Source: Candidatus Atribacteria bacterium (lineage in GTDB: Bacteria; Atribacterota; Phoenicimicrobiia; Phoenicimicrobiales; Stramentimicrobiaceae). From it: 43,673 nt of DNA. Below are positions 1-9,244 of this stretch, piece after piece. Location: NCBI GenBank assembly GCA_029553585.1, contig JAKPKS010000060.1, forward strand, positions 1-43,673. Reading direction: 5' to 3'. A program made the translations under genes and the position numbers. A model generated the notes under the pieces. The model had not been told where the DNA came from. It saw nothing but the letters and a program-made list of their open reading frames with translations, and ran no database searches. Every line of letters begins with the position of its first letter. The first letter of the stretch is position 1.

Positions 1-1
1 G

Positions 2-388
2 CCGGTCTATAAGATGTTTCATATTCGGCTAGACCGTATCTTGACAGACAATGGTAAAGAGTATACCACTCACTGGGTAAATGGGAAGCATGACTATGAG
101 ACATTCCTGGCCTCCTGTGGTATCGCTCATTCCAGGATTAAGCCCAGGTGTCCCAAGAGTAACGGGATGGTAGAAAGGTTCAACCGAACACTGTTAGAGG
201 AGTTCTACCAGATTGCCATGATCAAGAAGATTTATACCTCTTTGGGTGAGTTACAGGATGATCTGGATCAGTTTATCTACTATTACAATTTTAAAAGGAC
301 GAATCAGGGTTACCGGCTTAAAGGTAAGATTCCTTACCAGAAATTTACCGATGGTAAGCGTAAATTAACTTTACCGGAACCCGGTTAA
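2..388 (+). CDS. IS481-like transposase, 3' part (cut by window edge)
   Basis: This is the C-terminal part of an integrase-core (DDE) transposase. The frame is open to the first base of the window, so the true start lies outside; the first ATG at 14 is internal. Visible features are the second catalytic Asp in LTDNGKEY and the Glu in GMVERFNRTLLEEFY, followed by a C-terminal tail with YYYNFKRTNQGYRLKG, typical of IS481/IS3-type integrase cores. It is the only plus-strand gene in the window. It ends in TAA, and short palindromes follow within 50 bp (395-410 and 421-434). I cannot tell whether the element is intact because its left part is missing. The family is clear; the exact IS group is an inference. 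Confidence 0.85.
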   Translation, partial: PVYKMFHIRLDRILTDNGKEYTTHWVNGKHDYETFLASCGIAHSRIKPRCPKSNGMVERFNRTLLEEFYQIAMIKKIYTSLGELQDDLDQFIYYYNFKRTNQGYRLKGKIPYQKFTDGKRKLTLPEPG

Positions 389-1073
389 ATAGTATCCTAT
401 TTCTATAGGAAAGAACTGTAATGTGTAAACACATCATGAAATTAATACATAAACTATTTTTAAAAATTAAGTATCCATTTATAATGTTTTTTATTAAAGA
501 TTGGTGTTTTATTACTGATATCTAAAAAGCTGATATTATAATTAATTTTATTGCTTATCTTAATATAAAAGAGAAAACCCAATGTAAATAGCAAAGAATA
601 ATACCGTGTCACTTTTTAAGCTCTTTTGAACTTTGCCTAACTCAAGCCCTGACTTAATTGAAATTAGACATATATTATGATATTCATTCAATTGATTTCG
701 GCCTTGATATAAAGTAACCTGGTAACCAGATGAAGGTCAATTCCATTATACTTTGGGAAAACAGAGAACCTCCTTCTTAGGTCTGTCGACAGATTGTGAT
801 ATTATCTGCCTTTTAATTCCAAAAGCCCTTATTCTTATGTGGTGTGATCATTCTTAGATGATATATCCATTATTGGATTATGGTAAATCACAAACCAGAA
901 TGATCTATAAGAACTTAGAAAAAGGTTTTAAATATTCATCAAAACCAAGATTTGTGAGAAGTGCCAATACTTAAACATTCTAATGATTTGAGAATATTTT
1001 AGTAATTTGGCACCTTCCCATAAACCTGATAGTAATCTTATGATTTAAATCTTAAAATATTAAGAAATGAAAT
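389..1073. other. Gene-free stretch after transposase with several short palindromes
   Basis: No convincing gene is seen on either strand. There are small palindromes: TCCTAT-N4-ATAGGA (395-410), ATGTGT-AA-ACACAT (421-434), a perfect 12-bp palindrome TCTGTCGACAGA (782-793), and a 9-bp inverted pair GATCATTCT (846-854) / AGAATGATC (897-905). The first two could be the right end of the transposable element. The rest looks like decayed intergenic DNA between that element and the 3' end of the minus-strand operon. A weak hairpin CTTAA-N4-TTAAG (1051-1064) lies just after the mmdB stop but has no T-run, so I do not call a terminator. Confidence 0.5.
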
Positions 1074-2192
1074 TTATTTTAATAGAGTTAGCATAACCCC
1101 GGCAGCCACTGCTGTGCCTATTACTCCAGAAACATTGGGACCCATGGCATGCATTAATAAGAAATTACGGGGATTGGCTTCCTGGCCTACTCTTTGTACA
1201 ACCCGGGCTGCCATTGGTACAGCAGATACACCGGCTGACCCGATTAAAGGATTAATCTTACCTCCGGACAATTTATACAATACCTGACCGAACATTACAC
1301 CTCCAAAGGTACTGAAACCAAAAGCAATCAATCCTAAAGTAACAATTTTGATAGTCTGGAGAGTTAAAAAATATTGTGCTTCCATGGTTGCCCCCACGCA
1401 GGTCCCTAAAAAAATAGTTACAATATTAATAAGTTCATTTTGAGTAGTGTTGGATAACCGGTCTACCACCAGACTTTCCCGAAATAGATTTCCTAACATC
1501 ATGATTCCGACAATTGGAACAGTAGCCGGTAGTAATAAACCTACCAGAATAGTACATAGAATGGGAAATAGAACTTTTTCAGTCTTGGAAACAGGATGTA
1601 ATTGTTTCATAACAATTTTTCTCTGCTCCAGGGTGGTGCATAGCTTCATGATAGGGGGTTGAATCAAGGGTACCAAGGACATATAGGAATAGGCAGAAAC
1701 TGCAATAGCTCCCAAAATTTGTGGTGCCGTCTTGGAGGCAAAATAGATAGCAGTAGGTCCATCGGCACCTCCAATAATACCTATTGAAGCAGCCTCTCTA
1801 ATATCAAAACCCAATAATACTGCGCCGATAAGTGCCACAAAGACACCTAACTGAGCGGCTGCACCTAACAGAAAGGTTACCGGGTTAGCTAAAAGTGGAC
1901 CAAAATCAGTCAGAGCCCCTATACCCATAAATATTATAATCGGAAAAAGCTCGTGTCGAATACCATAAGATAGGATGTACAAAAAACCGCCTTCTTCCAT
2001 TAAGCCGGTAAGAGGCAAGTTCACCAGTATGGAGCCAAAGGCAATTGGCAAAAGTAACAGTGGTTCATATTTTTTTACAATTGCCAAATAAAGCAGGATG
2101 CATCCTACTATTAGCATTATCGTACTTGACATGTTTAAACCGGTAAACCCTGATATTTTTATTAATTCGAAGATGGAACGTAAAAGATCCAT
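1074..2192 (-). CDS. mmdB: Sodium-pumping methylmalonyl-CoA decarboxylase, beta subunit
   Basis: This is the membrane subunit of a biotin-dependent, Na+-translocating decarboxylase (OadB/MmdB/GcdB family). It decarboxylates carboxybiotin and couples this to Na+ export. The protein has 372 residues, the short form typical of MmdB, and is hydrophobic throughout. Conserved family stretches are visible: [14 protein letters not shown] near residue 140 and [15 protein letters not shown] near residue 320. The ATG follows a good ribosome site (AAAGGAG about 6 nt upstream). It is the last gene of the block, 22 bp after the biotin carrier. Specificity for methylmalonyl-CoA rather than oxaloacetate or glutaconyl-CoA is inferred from the neighbouring mutase, epimerase and carboxyltransferase. 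Confidence 0.93.
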   Translation of the reverse strand: MDLLRSIFELIKISGFTGLNMSSTIMLIVGCILLYLAIVKKYEPLLLLPIAFGSILVNLPLTGLMEEGGFLYILSYGIRHELFPIIIFMGIGALTDFGPLLANPVTFLLGAAAQLGVFVALIGAVLLGFDIREAASIGIIGGADGPTAIYFASKTAPQILGAIAVSAYSYMSLVPLIQPPIMKLCTTLEQRKIVMKQLHPVSKTEKVLFPILCTILVGLLLPATVPIVGIMMLGNLFRESLVVDRLSNTTQNELINIVTIFLGTCVGATMEAQYFLTLQTIKIVTLGLIAFGFSTFGGVMFGQVLYKLSGGKINPLIGSAGVSAVPMAARVVQRVGQEANPRNFLLMHAMGPNVSGVIGTAVAAGVMLTLLK

Positions 2193-2214
2193 AATTTACT
2201 CCTTTCCTATTTTG

Positions 2215-2625
2215 TTACCCTATAATTAATAGTGTATCATCGGTTTCCACCATATCATTTACCGCTACAAATATCTTTTTTATCTTACCGCTGGAATTGG
2301 CTAAAATCTCATTTTCCATCTTCATTGCTTCCAGTATCACAACTGTATCTCCTTCATTAACCGAGTCGCCCTCTAAAAAATTAATTTTAAGGATTTTACC
2401 AGGCAGCGGGGCTTTGAGCTCATCCCCTTCCGCGCTACTAACCAGAGCTGGTTGTTTTTCTTCAGTCTTTTCTGGTTTAGTTTCAACTTTTTTAGTTTCC
2501 CCTGTTCTTTCTTTTGGTTCAACTTTGGCAATGACAGGAGCGGCCGGTGAGCTTTCTACTGCACCTACCTCCTCGACCTCTACCAGATATTCTTTACCAT
2601 CTACTTTAATCTTAAATTGTTTCAT
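2215..2625 (-). CDS. mmdC: Biotin carboxyl carrier subunit of methylmalonyl-CoA decarboxylase
   Basis: A 136-residue biotin carrier. The N-terminal strand (MKQFKIKVDGKEYLVEVEEV) is of the type found in OadA/MmdC carriers. Residues 22-65 form an Ala/Pro/Glu/Lys-rich flexible linker. The C-terminal lipoyl/biotinyl domain (about 68-136) carries EAMKMEN, in which Lys102 is the expected biotinylated residue. The carrier moves CO2 from methylmalonyl-CoA on MmdA to MmdB in the membrane. It sits between mmdD (4 bp away) and mmdB (22 bp away), so the genes should be co-translated. Family assignment is firm; the substrate is inferred from context. Confidence 0.93.
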   Translation of the reverse strand: MKQFKIKVDGKEYLVEVEEVGAVESSPAAPVIAKVEPKERTGETKKVETKPEKTEEKQPALVSSAEGDELKAPLPGKILKINFLEGDSVNEGDTVVILEAMKMENEILANSSGKIKKIFVAVNDMVETDDTLLIIG

Positions 2626-2629
2626 TATA

Positions 2630-3040
2630 TTAAAACCCTCCTTTTATTCTATTACTGAAAGATAGTCTTTTTGCTATCATATTTTGTATTCCAGAAATCG
2701 CCCAGGGATTTATCGCAAGGGGCATAATTCTTCTGATACTGATGACATGAACTCGCCGTAGAGTCTTAGTTTGAGATAGATAGCTTGATAGTGCGGCTGA
2801 AATTACAGCTACTATTTCTCCGCTTTTCCTTTCTTCGGTGACAACGCTGGTCTTTTCTTTCTGGCTCAGATCTTTTGATGTAGTATCAGATATTTTTATC
2901 CCTTTGGTTGTTTTATTAGAAAAGAAAGCTACTATTTTCCTCAATCCTACCATCAATAAAGCCAATGAACCCAAAACTATAAAGACTATTGTCATAGAAA
3001 TAAGCGATACTAAAATCGCGCCCTTTATTCCCTCATACAT
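2630..3040 (-). CDS. mmdD: Decarboxylase delta/gamma subunit (OadG family)
   Basis: A 136-residue small subunit with one N-terminal membrane helix (about residues 9-32, LVSLISMTIVFIVLGSLALL) followed by a charged region and a C-terminal IPxNPWAISG-like end (here INPWAISGIQNMIAKR). This is the layout of the OadG/MmdD family, which anchors the carboxyltransferase to the membrane beta subunit. It lies between mmdA and mmdC in the usual A-D-C-B order. A central stretch (residues 65-110, AVISAALSSYLSQT...RRVHVISIRR) matches the extra domain seen in longer OadG proteins. Sequence conservation in this family is low, so the call rests on layout and position together. Confidence 0.85.
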   Translation of the reverse strand: MYEGIKGAILVSLISMTIVFIVLGSLALLMVGLRKIVAFFSNKTTKGIKISDTTSKDLSQKEKTSVVTEERKSGEIVAVISAALSSYLSQTKTLRRVHVISIRRIMPLAINPWAISGIQNMIAKRLSFSNRIKGGF

Positions 3041-3112
3041 AACCTGCTCCTTCTTCTAATTTTAAAGATTTACTCAAAAATTGAAATTTATTAATTTAAA
3101 AACAATTGACTA

Positions 3113-4669
3113 TTAAAGAGGAATATTGCCATGTTTTTTACCCGGCAAACTCTCTCTTTTGGTAGAAAGCATCTCTAAGGTATTAATTAAGACAGGCCTG
3201 GTTTCCCGGGGATCAATTATCATATCAACAAAACCTCTACTCGCTGCAGCGTAGGGATTGGAAAATCTTTCTTTGTATTCATCTATTTTTTGTTGCCGAT
3301 ATTGTTCCGGATCTTTCGCCTCATCAATCTCTTTTCGGAAAATAATATTAGCCGCCCCCTGGGAACCCATTACCGCTATCTCGGCAGTTGGCCAGGCAAT
3401 GACCTGGTCGGCACCCATATCTCTGCTACACATGGCTAGATAAGCCCCGCCATATGACTTTCTAACTACCAAGGTTATTTTGGGCACGGTTGCCTCCGAA
3501 TAGGCATATAGCATCTTGGCTCCATGTCTGATGATTCCTCCATATTCCTGAGCAGTACCTGGTAAAAATCCCGGAACATCCACCAGGGTTAAAATCGGGA
3601 TATTAAAAGCATCACAGAAGCGAATGAAGCGGGCCGCCTTATCTGAAGCATCAATATCGAGACATCCAGCCAGCACTTTCGGCTGATTGGCAATTATTCC
3701 AATACTCTGCCCATTAAGTCGGGCAAAACCGGTAATGATATTGCGAGCAAAATGCTCATGTGACTCAAAAAAATCAGCATTATCTACTATTTGTCTGATA
3801 ATATCTTTCATCTCATAAGGCTTATTGGGATCAATTGGTACTATAGTTAACAGTGCTTCTTCGCATCTATCAGGACTATCCCCGGTAGTAAGGACTGGCG
3901 GGGTTTCCATATTATTGGAAGAAATATAGCCAAGCATCTTTCTGGCGGATTTAAATACTTCCTGTTCAGTATCTATAGCAAAATGCGCAACTCCGCTTTT
4001 TTGATTATGAGTCATTGCTCCTCCCAGTTTTTCGGGAGAAACATCTTCACCTGTCACTGCTTTTATAACGCTGGGACCGGTAATATGCATAATTCCGATC
4101 TTTTTAACCATGAAAACAAAATCCATTATTGCAGGCGAATAGACCGCCCCTCCTGCTGCCGGACCAACCACAATGGATATCTGGGGTACCACTCCAGAGG
4201 CAATGGTATTGCGATAGAATATTTGTCCATATCCACTTAAGGAATCGACACCCTCTTGAATACGGGCACCTCCTGAATCATTGATACCTATGATAGGAGC
4301 CCCCATTTTCATGGCCATATCCATAACCTTACAGATCTTTTTGGAATGCATTTCTCCTAAAGAACCACCAATCACGGTAAAATCCTGAGAAAAAACATAA
4401 ACCAGGCGCCCCTCAATGGTACCATATCCAGTTATCACTCCTTCTCCAGGCACTTCTTTACCCGCCATATCAAAATTAGTACAGCGATGTTCTACAAAGA
4501 GGTCAAGTTCATTAAAACTGCCTTCATCAAGAAGCAGCGATATTCTCTCTCTGGCAGTTAGTTTACCCTTTTCGTGCTGTGCTTGAATCCTTTTTTCACC
4601 ACCACCAGCAATAATCTTTTCTTTTTTTTCTTGTAAAACTTTCATTAAATCATCAATACTTTGTTCCAT
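3113..4669 (-). CDS. mmdA: Methylmalonyl-CoA decarboxylase alpha (carboxyltransferase) subunit
   Basis: Carboxyltransferase that moves the carboxyl group of methylmalonyl-CoA to biotin. It has two crotonase-like halves with the expected oxyanion-hole glycines: GGARIQEG and GGAVYSPAI in the first half and GGAYLAM in the second. The reading frame is open back to 4810, but the start at 4669 (MEQSIDDLMKVL) is preferred: it follows AGGTGGAG by about 7 nt, gives 518 residues as usual for the family, and removes an improbable overlap with the upstream epimerase gene. The upstream 47 codons have no homology-like character. The family also includes propionyl-CoA carboxylase beta chains; adjacency to mmdD, mmdC and mmdB favours the sodium-pump decarboxylase. 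Confidence 0.94.
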   Translation of the reverse strand: MEQSIDDLMKVLQEKKEKIIAGGGEKRIQAQHEKGKLTARERISLLLDEGSFNELDLFVEHRCTNFDMAGKEVPGEGVITGYGTIEGRLVYVFSQDFTVIGGSLGEMHSKKICKVMDMAMKMGAPIIGINDSGGARIQEGVDSLSGYGQIFYRNTIASGVVPQISIVVGPAAGGAVYSPAIMDFVFMVKKIGIMHITGPSVIKAVTGEDVSPEKLGGAMTHNQKSGVAHFAIDTEQEVFKSARKMLGYISSNNMETPPVLTTGDSPDRCEEALLTIVPIDPNKPYEMKDIIRQIVDNADFFESHEHFARNIITGFARLNGQSIGIIANQPKVLAGCLDIDASDKAARFIRFCDAFNIPILTLVDVPGFLPGTAQEYGGIIRHGAKMLYAYSEATVPKITLVVRKSYGGAYLAMCSRDMGADQVIAWPTAEIAVMGSQGAANIIFRKEIDEAKDPEQYRQQKIDEYKERFSNPYAAASRGFVDMIIDPRETRPVLINTLEMLSTKRESLPGKKHGNIPL

Positions 4670-4784
4670 TAAAATCTCCACCTCTCTTTGATTACTTATT
4701 TTTAGTTCACTACTTAAAACAGTCAGAAAACCAAACAATTCAATATAATAACTATAAAATTCTTTTCTTTTACCTCCTACCTCT

Positions 4785-5189
4785 TTAAACTTTATGTTCA
4801 CACAACTCAATCAAGACGCCATTGGTACTTTTTGGATGTAAAAAAGCAATTAGGGCACCATCAGCACCACTGCGTGGTTCTTGATCAATTAATTGTATCC
4901 CTTTTCTCTTTAAATCTTCCAGCACTGCTTTTAAATTATCTACTTCAAACGCTATATGATGAATCCCTTCGCCTCTTTTTTCAATATATCTGGCAATATT
5001 GCCATCTGGTGAGGTAGATTCTAATAATTCAATTTTACTTTCACCAACCGGTAAACAAGCCACTTTTACTTTCTGTTCAGGCACTTCTTCAATCTCTGAA
5101 TAATTCATTCCCAATGCGCCTTGAAAAATTGAAAGAGAATCTTCCAATTTTTTTACGGCAACTCCGATATGGTCAATCTTCTTAAACAA
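4785..5189 (-). CDS. mce: Methylmalonyl-CoA epimerase
   Basis: Interconverts the S and R epimers of methylmalonyl-CoA, needed between mutase and decarboxylase. It is a small vicinal-oxygen-chelate protein with the metal-binding pattern of the family: DHIGVAV at the N-terminus, KIELLE mid-protein, [11 protein letters not shown], and a terminal VLIELCEH. The frame allows a GTG start at 5201 that would overlap meaB by 11 bp. I prefer TTG at 5189, which begins [12 protein letters not shown], the usual N-terminus, and has AGGTGG 8 nt upstream. That TTG starts one base after the meaB stop, so the two are probably translationally coupled. The protein is about 134 residues. Confidence 0.92.
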   Translation of the reverse strand: MFKKIDHIGVAVKKLEDSLSIFQGALGMNYSEIEEVPEQKVKVACLPVGESKIELLESTSPDGNIARYIEKRGEGIHHIAFEVDNLKAVLEDLKRKGIQLIDQEPRSGADGALIAFLHPKSTNGVLIELCEHKV

Positions 5190-5190
5190 A

Positions 5191-6144
5191 TTAATTACCA
5201 CCTTTCAGAAATTTTACTTTAAAGTCTTTCGTAAGTTCCTGGGCTGTAAAATAAGGGTCACTGTTTTGCTTTAATACCCTTTCCACTTCATTTTCCAATC
5301 TGTCCTCTCCGATAAACTGCAAAAATAATTCTTGCCAGTTCTCTAAAAAGAGATCATAAATCTCTTTTTTTATCCGATTTCTTCTTCTTTGATAAATTTC
5401 CCCATTCTCTTGTAAAATTACTACCAATCTTTCAATCTCTTTCCACAACCTGTCTATACCCAAATTTTCAGTACCAACTGTTTTTATTATGGACGGGTTT
5501 CTTTTTTTATGGCCATTTAAGCTTATCATCATTTCAATTTCAGAGATTAATCGATCAGTTCCATCCCGATCTGACTTGTTGACTACAAAAATATCACCTA
5601 TCTCCATGATTCCTGCCTTAATTACCTGGATATCATCTCCCATTCCAGGCATTACCACCAATAAGATGATATCTGAAACTTTAATTACCTCTATCTCAGA
5701 TTGTCCTACTCCAACTGTCTCAATAAATATAATATCTTTCCCCATTGCATCCATAATTTTAACAATGGCCTGGGTTGACCGTGATAAACCTCCTAAGTGG
5801 CCTCTGGTTCCAATACTCCGTATAAAGACCTCTTTATCGGTTGATAAATCCTGCATTCTGATACGATCACCAAGAATGGCCCCGCCGGTAAATGGACTGC
5901 TCGGATCTATGGCAACTATACCAACCTTCTTACCCATCTTTCTGATATGTTTGGTTAGCCGGTCGGTAATGGTGCTTTTTCCCGAGCCAGGCGGACCGGT
6001 TATACCTACAACGATGGCTTTACCACAATACTGGTGCAATTCTTTCAGAATCTCCTGAGCATGCTGAAAATCGTTTTCTACCATTGTAATAAGCTTTGCT
6101 GCAGCCCTGATGTCACCTTTCCTTACTCTATCGCTTAAGTTCAT
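5191..6144 (-). CDS. meaB: MeaB/ArgK-type G-protein chaperone of methylmalonyl-CoA mutase
   Basis: A 317-residue GTPase that loads and protects the B12 cofactor of methylmalonyl-CoA mutase. The Walker A loop [12 protein letters not shown] lies at about residues 48-59. It is followed by [21 protein letters not shown], the switch region [12 protein letters not shown], and the guanine-specificity motif NKSD. A helical C-terminal dimerisation arm follows. The gene starts 22 bp after the mutase small subunit and ends one base before the preferred epimerase start. Old annotations call this family ArgK (LAO/AO transport kinase); the operon makes the mutase chaperone role much more likely. Confidence 0.95.
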   Translation of the reverse strand: MNLSDRVRKGDIRAAAKLITMVENDFQHAQEILKELHQYCGKAIVVGITGPPGSGKSTITDRLTKHIRKMGKKVGIVAIDPSSPFTGGAILGDRIRMQDLSTDKEVFIRSIGTRGHLGGLSRSTQAIVKIMDAMGKDIIFIETVGVGQSEIEVIKVSDIILLVVMPGMGDDIQVIKAGIMEIGDIFVVNKSDRDGTDRLISEIEMMISLNGHKKRNPSIIKTVGTENLGIDRLWKEIERLVVILQENGEIYQRRRNRIKKEIYDLFLENWQELFLQFIGEDRLENEVERVLKQNSDPYFTAQELTKDFKVKFLKGGN

Positions 6145-6166
6145 TTAATTCCTCACTTATTCAAGG

Positions 6167-6568
6167 TTAGGGTAAATTTACATTTGCTCTGATAAATTTT
6201 ACTATTTCGTTAGTATCTGTTCCCGGCGTAAATATTTCTTTAATACCAATCTTTTTCAATTCAACTATATCTTCCCTGGGAAAGATTCCTCCGGCAATCA
6301 CCAGTATATCGGAAGCATCCCTTTCAGCTAACAATTTCAAGATTTTGGGAAATAGATGCATATGAGCACCAGATAGAATACTCAGGCCAATGACATTTAC
6401 ATCCTCCTGTATTGCTGTTTCTGCTATCTGCTCCGGGGTCTGTCTTAACCCGGTATAAATCACTTCCATTCCGGCATCACGTAAAGCCCGGGCAATCACC
6501 TTGGCACCACGGTCATGTCCATCCAAGCCTGGCTTGGCTACTAAAACTCTAATCCTGGAATTTTTCAT
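6167..6568 (-). CDS. mcmA2: Methylmalonyl-CoA mutase, B12-binding small subunit
   Basis: A 133-residue stand-alone cobalamin-binding domain. It carries DGHDRG at residues 16-21, where His18 is the expected axial ligand to cobalt, plus the downstream GLSILSGAH and VIAGGIFP loops that hold the nucleotide tail. In many enzymes this domain is fused to the catalytic barrel; here it is a separate gene 18 bp after the large subunit, as is common in archaea and some bacteria. Together the two subunits interconvert succinyl-CoA and methylmalonyl-CoA. Confidence 0.96.
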   Translation of the reverse strand: MKNSRIRVLVAKPGLDGHDRGAKVIARALRDAGMEVIYTGLRQTPEQIAETAIQEDVNVIGLSILSGAHMHLFPKILKLLAERDASDILVIAGGIFPREDIVELKKIGIKEIFTPGTDTNEIVKFIRANVNLP

Positions 6569-6586
6569 TGCACACCTTCCTTGTCA

Positions 6587-8263
6587 CTATATCTTTAAAG
6601 ATTCTTTATATTCACCAAATACTGCACGAAGCTGATCGCATATTTCTCCCAGTGTGGCATAGCTTTTGACACAATCAAGAATGGCAGGCATAATATTCTG
6701 TTCAGAATTGGCCATTTTAGTCAATAATTTCAGATTTTCCTGGACTTTTAATTCATTTCTGTTCTTTTTTAACTTATTCAGTCTTTCAGTCTGCCTTTTT
6801 TCTATCTTCGGATTTACTTTTAATAGATCTTTCATTGGCTCTTCTTCTGACTGAAATTGATTGACACCAACAATTATCCGTCTCTTTTCTTCAATATCTT
6901 TCTGGTATTGATAGGCACTATTCTGTATTTCTCTCTGGATAAATCCGTGTTCAATGGCTTTGGGAGAGCCACCTAACTGATCGATCTTGGTAATATAGTT
7001 CATTGCTTCCTGTTCAATTATTTTAGTCAAGCTTTCCAGATAATAAGAGCCCGCCATAGGGTCTACTGTTTCTGCAACTCCGCTCTCATAGGCTATAACC
7101 TGTTGAGTCCTTAAGGCTATTCTTACTGATTGTTGAGAAGGAAGTGAAAGAGCCTCATCTCTGGAATTGGTATGCAGAGATTGAGTACCACCCAGCACGG
7201 CTGCCAGCGCCTGTATAGCAACCCGAACAATATTATTATCAGGTTGCTGAGCAGTAAGAGTACATCCCGCAGTCTGAGTATGAAAACGAAGCATCATGGA
7301 TCTTGGATCTTTAGCGCCAAAACGTTCTTTCATAATTTTTGCCCATATCCTGCGAGCTGCCCTGAATTTTGCCACTTCTTCAAACAGATCATTATGGGCA
7401 TTAAAGAAAAAAGATAGCCGTGGCGCAAAGGTATCAATATCCAGCCCTTGTTTAGCTGCTGCAGCAACATAGGCAATCCCATTGGCTAAAGTAAAAGCGA
7501 TCTCCTGAATGGCAGTAGCCCCTGCTTCTCTGATATGATATCCACTAATACTGATGGTATTCCATTTCGGTAATTCTTTTGAGCAATAATCAAAGATATC
7601 TGTAATAAGTCTCATAGAAGGCAGAGGTGGAAATATGTAGGTGCCTCTGGCAATATATTCTTTCAAAATATCATTTTGAATGGTCCCGTTTAATTGAGAT
7701 GCCGGGATCCCCTGTTTCTCGGCAATAGCAATATACATAGCAAGCAAAATAGCAGCAGGGGCATTTATAGTCATAGAGGTGCTAACCTGGTCTAAAGGAA
7801 TTCCTGCAAACAAAACCTCCATATCCTCCAAACTATCAATCGCTACACCGACTTTCCCCACCTCCCCATAGGCCATGGGATGATCAGAATCATAACCAAT
7901 CTGTGTAGGCAGGTCAAAAGCAATACTTAAACCGGTCTGACCATTTTTGAGCAGATATTTATATCTTTTATTGGATTCTTCGGCATCTCCAAAACCAGCA
8001 TACTGCCTCATCGTCCATAGTCTGCCCCGATACATGGTTGGTTGTACTCCTCTGGTGTAAGGATACTCTCCCGGAAAATTTAAATCATCGAGATAATTTA
8101 AATCTGTCAAATCAAGCGGGTCATACAGTCTGTTAACTTCCGTATTAGAGCCAGTAACAAATACCTTCTTTCTCTCAGGAAATTTTTTTAAGACTGGATT
8201 TAATGAATTTTCTTCCCATTGCTTCTTAGCTTCTTCTATTATTTGTTTATCCTGATTGGTCAA
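6587..8263 (-). CDS. mcmA1: Methylmalonyl-CoA mutase, catalytic large subunit
   Basis: A 558-residue TIM-barrel subunit of adenosylcobalamin-dependent mutase. Characteristic stretches are [20 protein letters not shown] and [15 protein letters not shown] near residues 65-105, [26 protein letters not shown], and [16 protein letters not shown]. The acyl-CoA pocket motif RGVQPTMY is of the methylmalonyl-CoA type. The length fits the two-gene form that lacks the B12 domain, which is the next gene. Translation starts at TTG, with AAGGAGGT 8 nt upstream. It is the first gene after the P-loop/Asp23-like gene in the operon. Confidence 0.95.
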   Translation of the reverse strand: MTNQDKQIIEEAKKQWEENSLNPVLKKFPERKKVFVTGSNTEVNRLYDPLDLTDLNYLDDLNFPGEYPYTRGVQPTMYRGRLWTMRQYAGFGDAEESNKRYKYLLKNGQTGLSIAFDLPTQIGYDSDHPMAYGEVGKVGVAIDSLEDMEVLFAGIPLDQVSTSMTINAPAAILLAMYIAIAEKQGIPASQLNGTIQNDILKEYIARGTYIFPPLPSMRLITDIFDYCSKELPKWNTISISGYHIREAGATAIQEIAFTLANGIAYVAAAAKQGLDIDTFAPRLSFFFNAHNDLFEEVAKFRAARRIWAKIMKERFGAKDPRSMMLRFHTQTAGCTLTAQQPDNNIVRVAIQALAAVLGGTQSLHTNSRDEALSLPSQQSVRIALRTQQVIAYESGVAETVDPMAGSYYLESLTKIIEQEAMNYITKIDQLGGSPKAIEHGFIQREIQNSAYQYQKDIEEKRRIIVGVNQFQSEEEPMKDLLKVNPKIEKRQTERLNKLKKNRNELKVQENLKLLTKMANSEQNIMPAILDCVKSYATLGEICDQLRAVFGEYKESLKI

Positions 8264-8322
8264 TTTGCCGCACCTCCTTTAGATTTGTCTAATTGTCAAT
8301 TGCTGAAATTTATTTAAACATT

Positions 8323-9174
8323 TTATTTTTTATAGGTATAAATATGCTGAGAGTTCCTATTTTTTTCTATGATTAAATCTTCTACCAGGATATCTATTTT
8401 TTTAACATTTATCCCGGTAATATGGTCTAATTCCCTCTTTAAATTATCTTGAATCTCTCTTATTATGTCCGGTATATTCTTGCCATATTTCAAGGTGAGA
8501 TTAATCTGTATTAAAATACCCTCTTCATTAATATTAATTTTTGTCTTACCAATTTTGATAACATCTTTATAGTTTTTTATATTAAAAAAGATGATATCTA
8601 AAATGGCGCTTTCTGAAATAAACAATTTACCAAAATAACTAAAAGGTGGCCGAACGACTGTCCTTTCTCCAATTTTTCTATTGCTATATCGTTTCTTATA
8701 AAATATTTCTAATGATTCCACTAAATTGATGGGAAATTTCCTCTGAATTTCAATTCCCGGCAACGGGATGATATGAGTCCCTTCCATATCTCGGCTTGCC
8801 CTGGCTAACTGAATCTCTTTTTCACTGGAAACATCTTCTATATTGAATACCTTATTAATTGAAGGCAATTCCAGTGTATCTACAATCTTGTTAACCATAC
8901 CTATCGAGGTACCCAACACCATTATACTTTCAGGTTCTTCCTGTTTTATCATTTCTTTTACTGCTTTGGCATGTTTTTTATCATAAAAAATAGCCCTTCT
9001 GATAGCCTGAATCTTGTTAAGTTCTTTTTTTGCTGAAAGACCGGCTAAAATCTTATTTTTATTAATCAGCAAGCCGTCATCAATAATATATTCAATATTT
9101 TCCCTATGGGCAATTAAGAGAGCCTTATGGCTTTTACCGGTTCCGCTCTCTCCTACCAAAGCAAATACCTTCAT
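8323..9174 (-). CDS. P-loop ATPase fused to an Asp23/Gls24-like domain (function unknown)
   Basis: A 283-residue protein. The N-terminus has a Walker A loop (VGESGTGKS, residues 7-15) and a kinase-like half of about 160 residues, including YIIDDGLLINKNKILAGLSAK. From about residue 168 the pattern GERTVVRPPFSYFGKLFISESAILDII followed by INEEGILIQINLTLKYGKNIPDIIREIQ resembles Asp23/Gls24 (DUF322) envelope-stress proteins. The second assignment is by pattern and is less sure. No membrane helix is seen. It sits inside the metabolic block, after gdh and before the mutase, but has no obvious catalytic role there. A strong hairpin lies between it and gdh (9200-9233). I do not assign a function. Confidence 0.7.
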   Translation of the reverse strand: MKVFALVGESGTGKSHKALLIAHRENIEYIIDDGLLINKNKILAGLSAKKELNKIQAIRRAIFYDKKHAKAVKEMIKQEEPESIMVLGTSIGMVNKIVDTLELPSINKVFNIEDVSSEKEIQLARASRDMEGTHIIPLPGIEIQRKFPINLVESLEIFYKKRYSNRKIGERTVVRPPFSYFGKLFISESAILDIIFFNIKNYKDVIKIGKTKININEEGILIQINLTLKYGKNIPDIIREIQDNLKRELDHITGINVKKIDILVEDLIIEKNRNSQHIYTYKK

Positions 9175-9199
9175 AGTCTATTAAATTACCTCCATTAAA

Positions 9200-9233
9200 G
9201 TTCAGCCAGGGAATATCTTTCCCCTGGCTGAAC
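9200..9233 (-). terminator. Perfect 12-bp hairpin between gdhA and the P-loop/Asp23 gene
   Basis: GTTCAGCCAGGG (9200-9211) pairs perfectly with CCCTGGCTGAAC (9222-9233) across a 10-nt loop. On the minus strand the stem is followed by CUUUAAUGG, a poor U-tract, so it could be a weak terminator, an RNA-processing stem, or a 3'-end stabiliser for the upstream transcript. It lies 12 nt after the gdhA stop. The structure is plain in the sequence; the mechanism is inferred. Confidence 0.65.
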
Positions 9234-9244
9234 AAAATAAAGTA

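Noticed and set aside
3983-4240. Plus-strand frames of 60-190 codons opposite minus-strand genes (for example here within mmdA, and 5489-6058 within meaB)
   Set aside because: They mirror well-identified genes, have low-complexity or unfamily-like products, and lack ribosome sites.
4670-4810. 47-codon N-terminal extension of mmdA
   Set aside because: Not protein-like, overlaps mce, and the ATG at 4669 has a good ribosome site.
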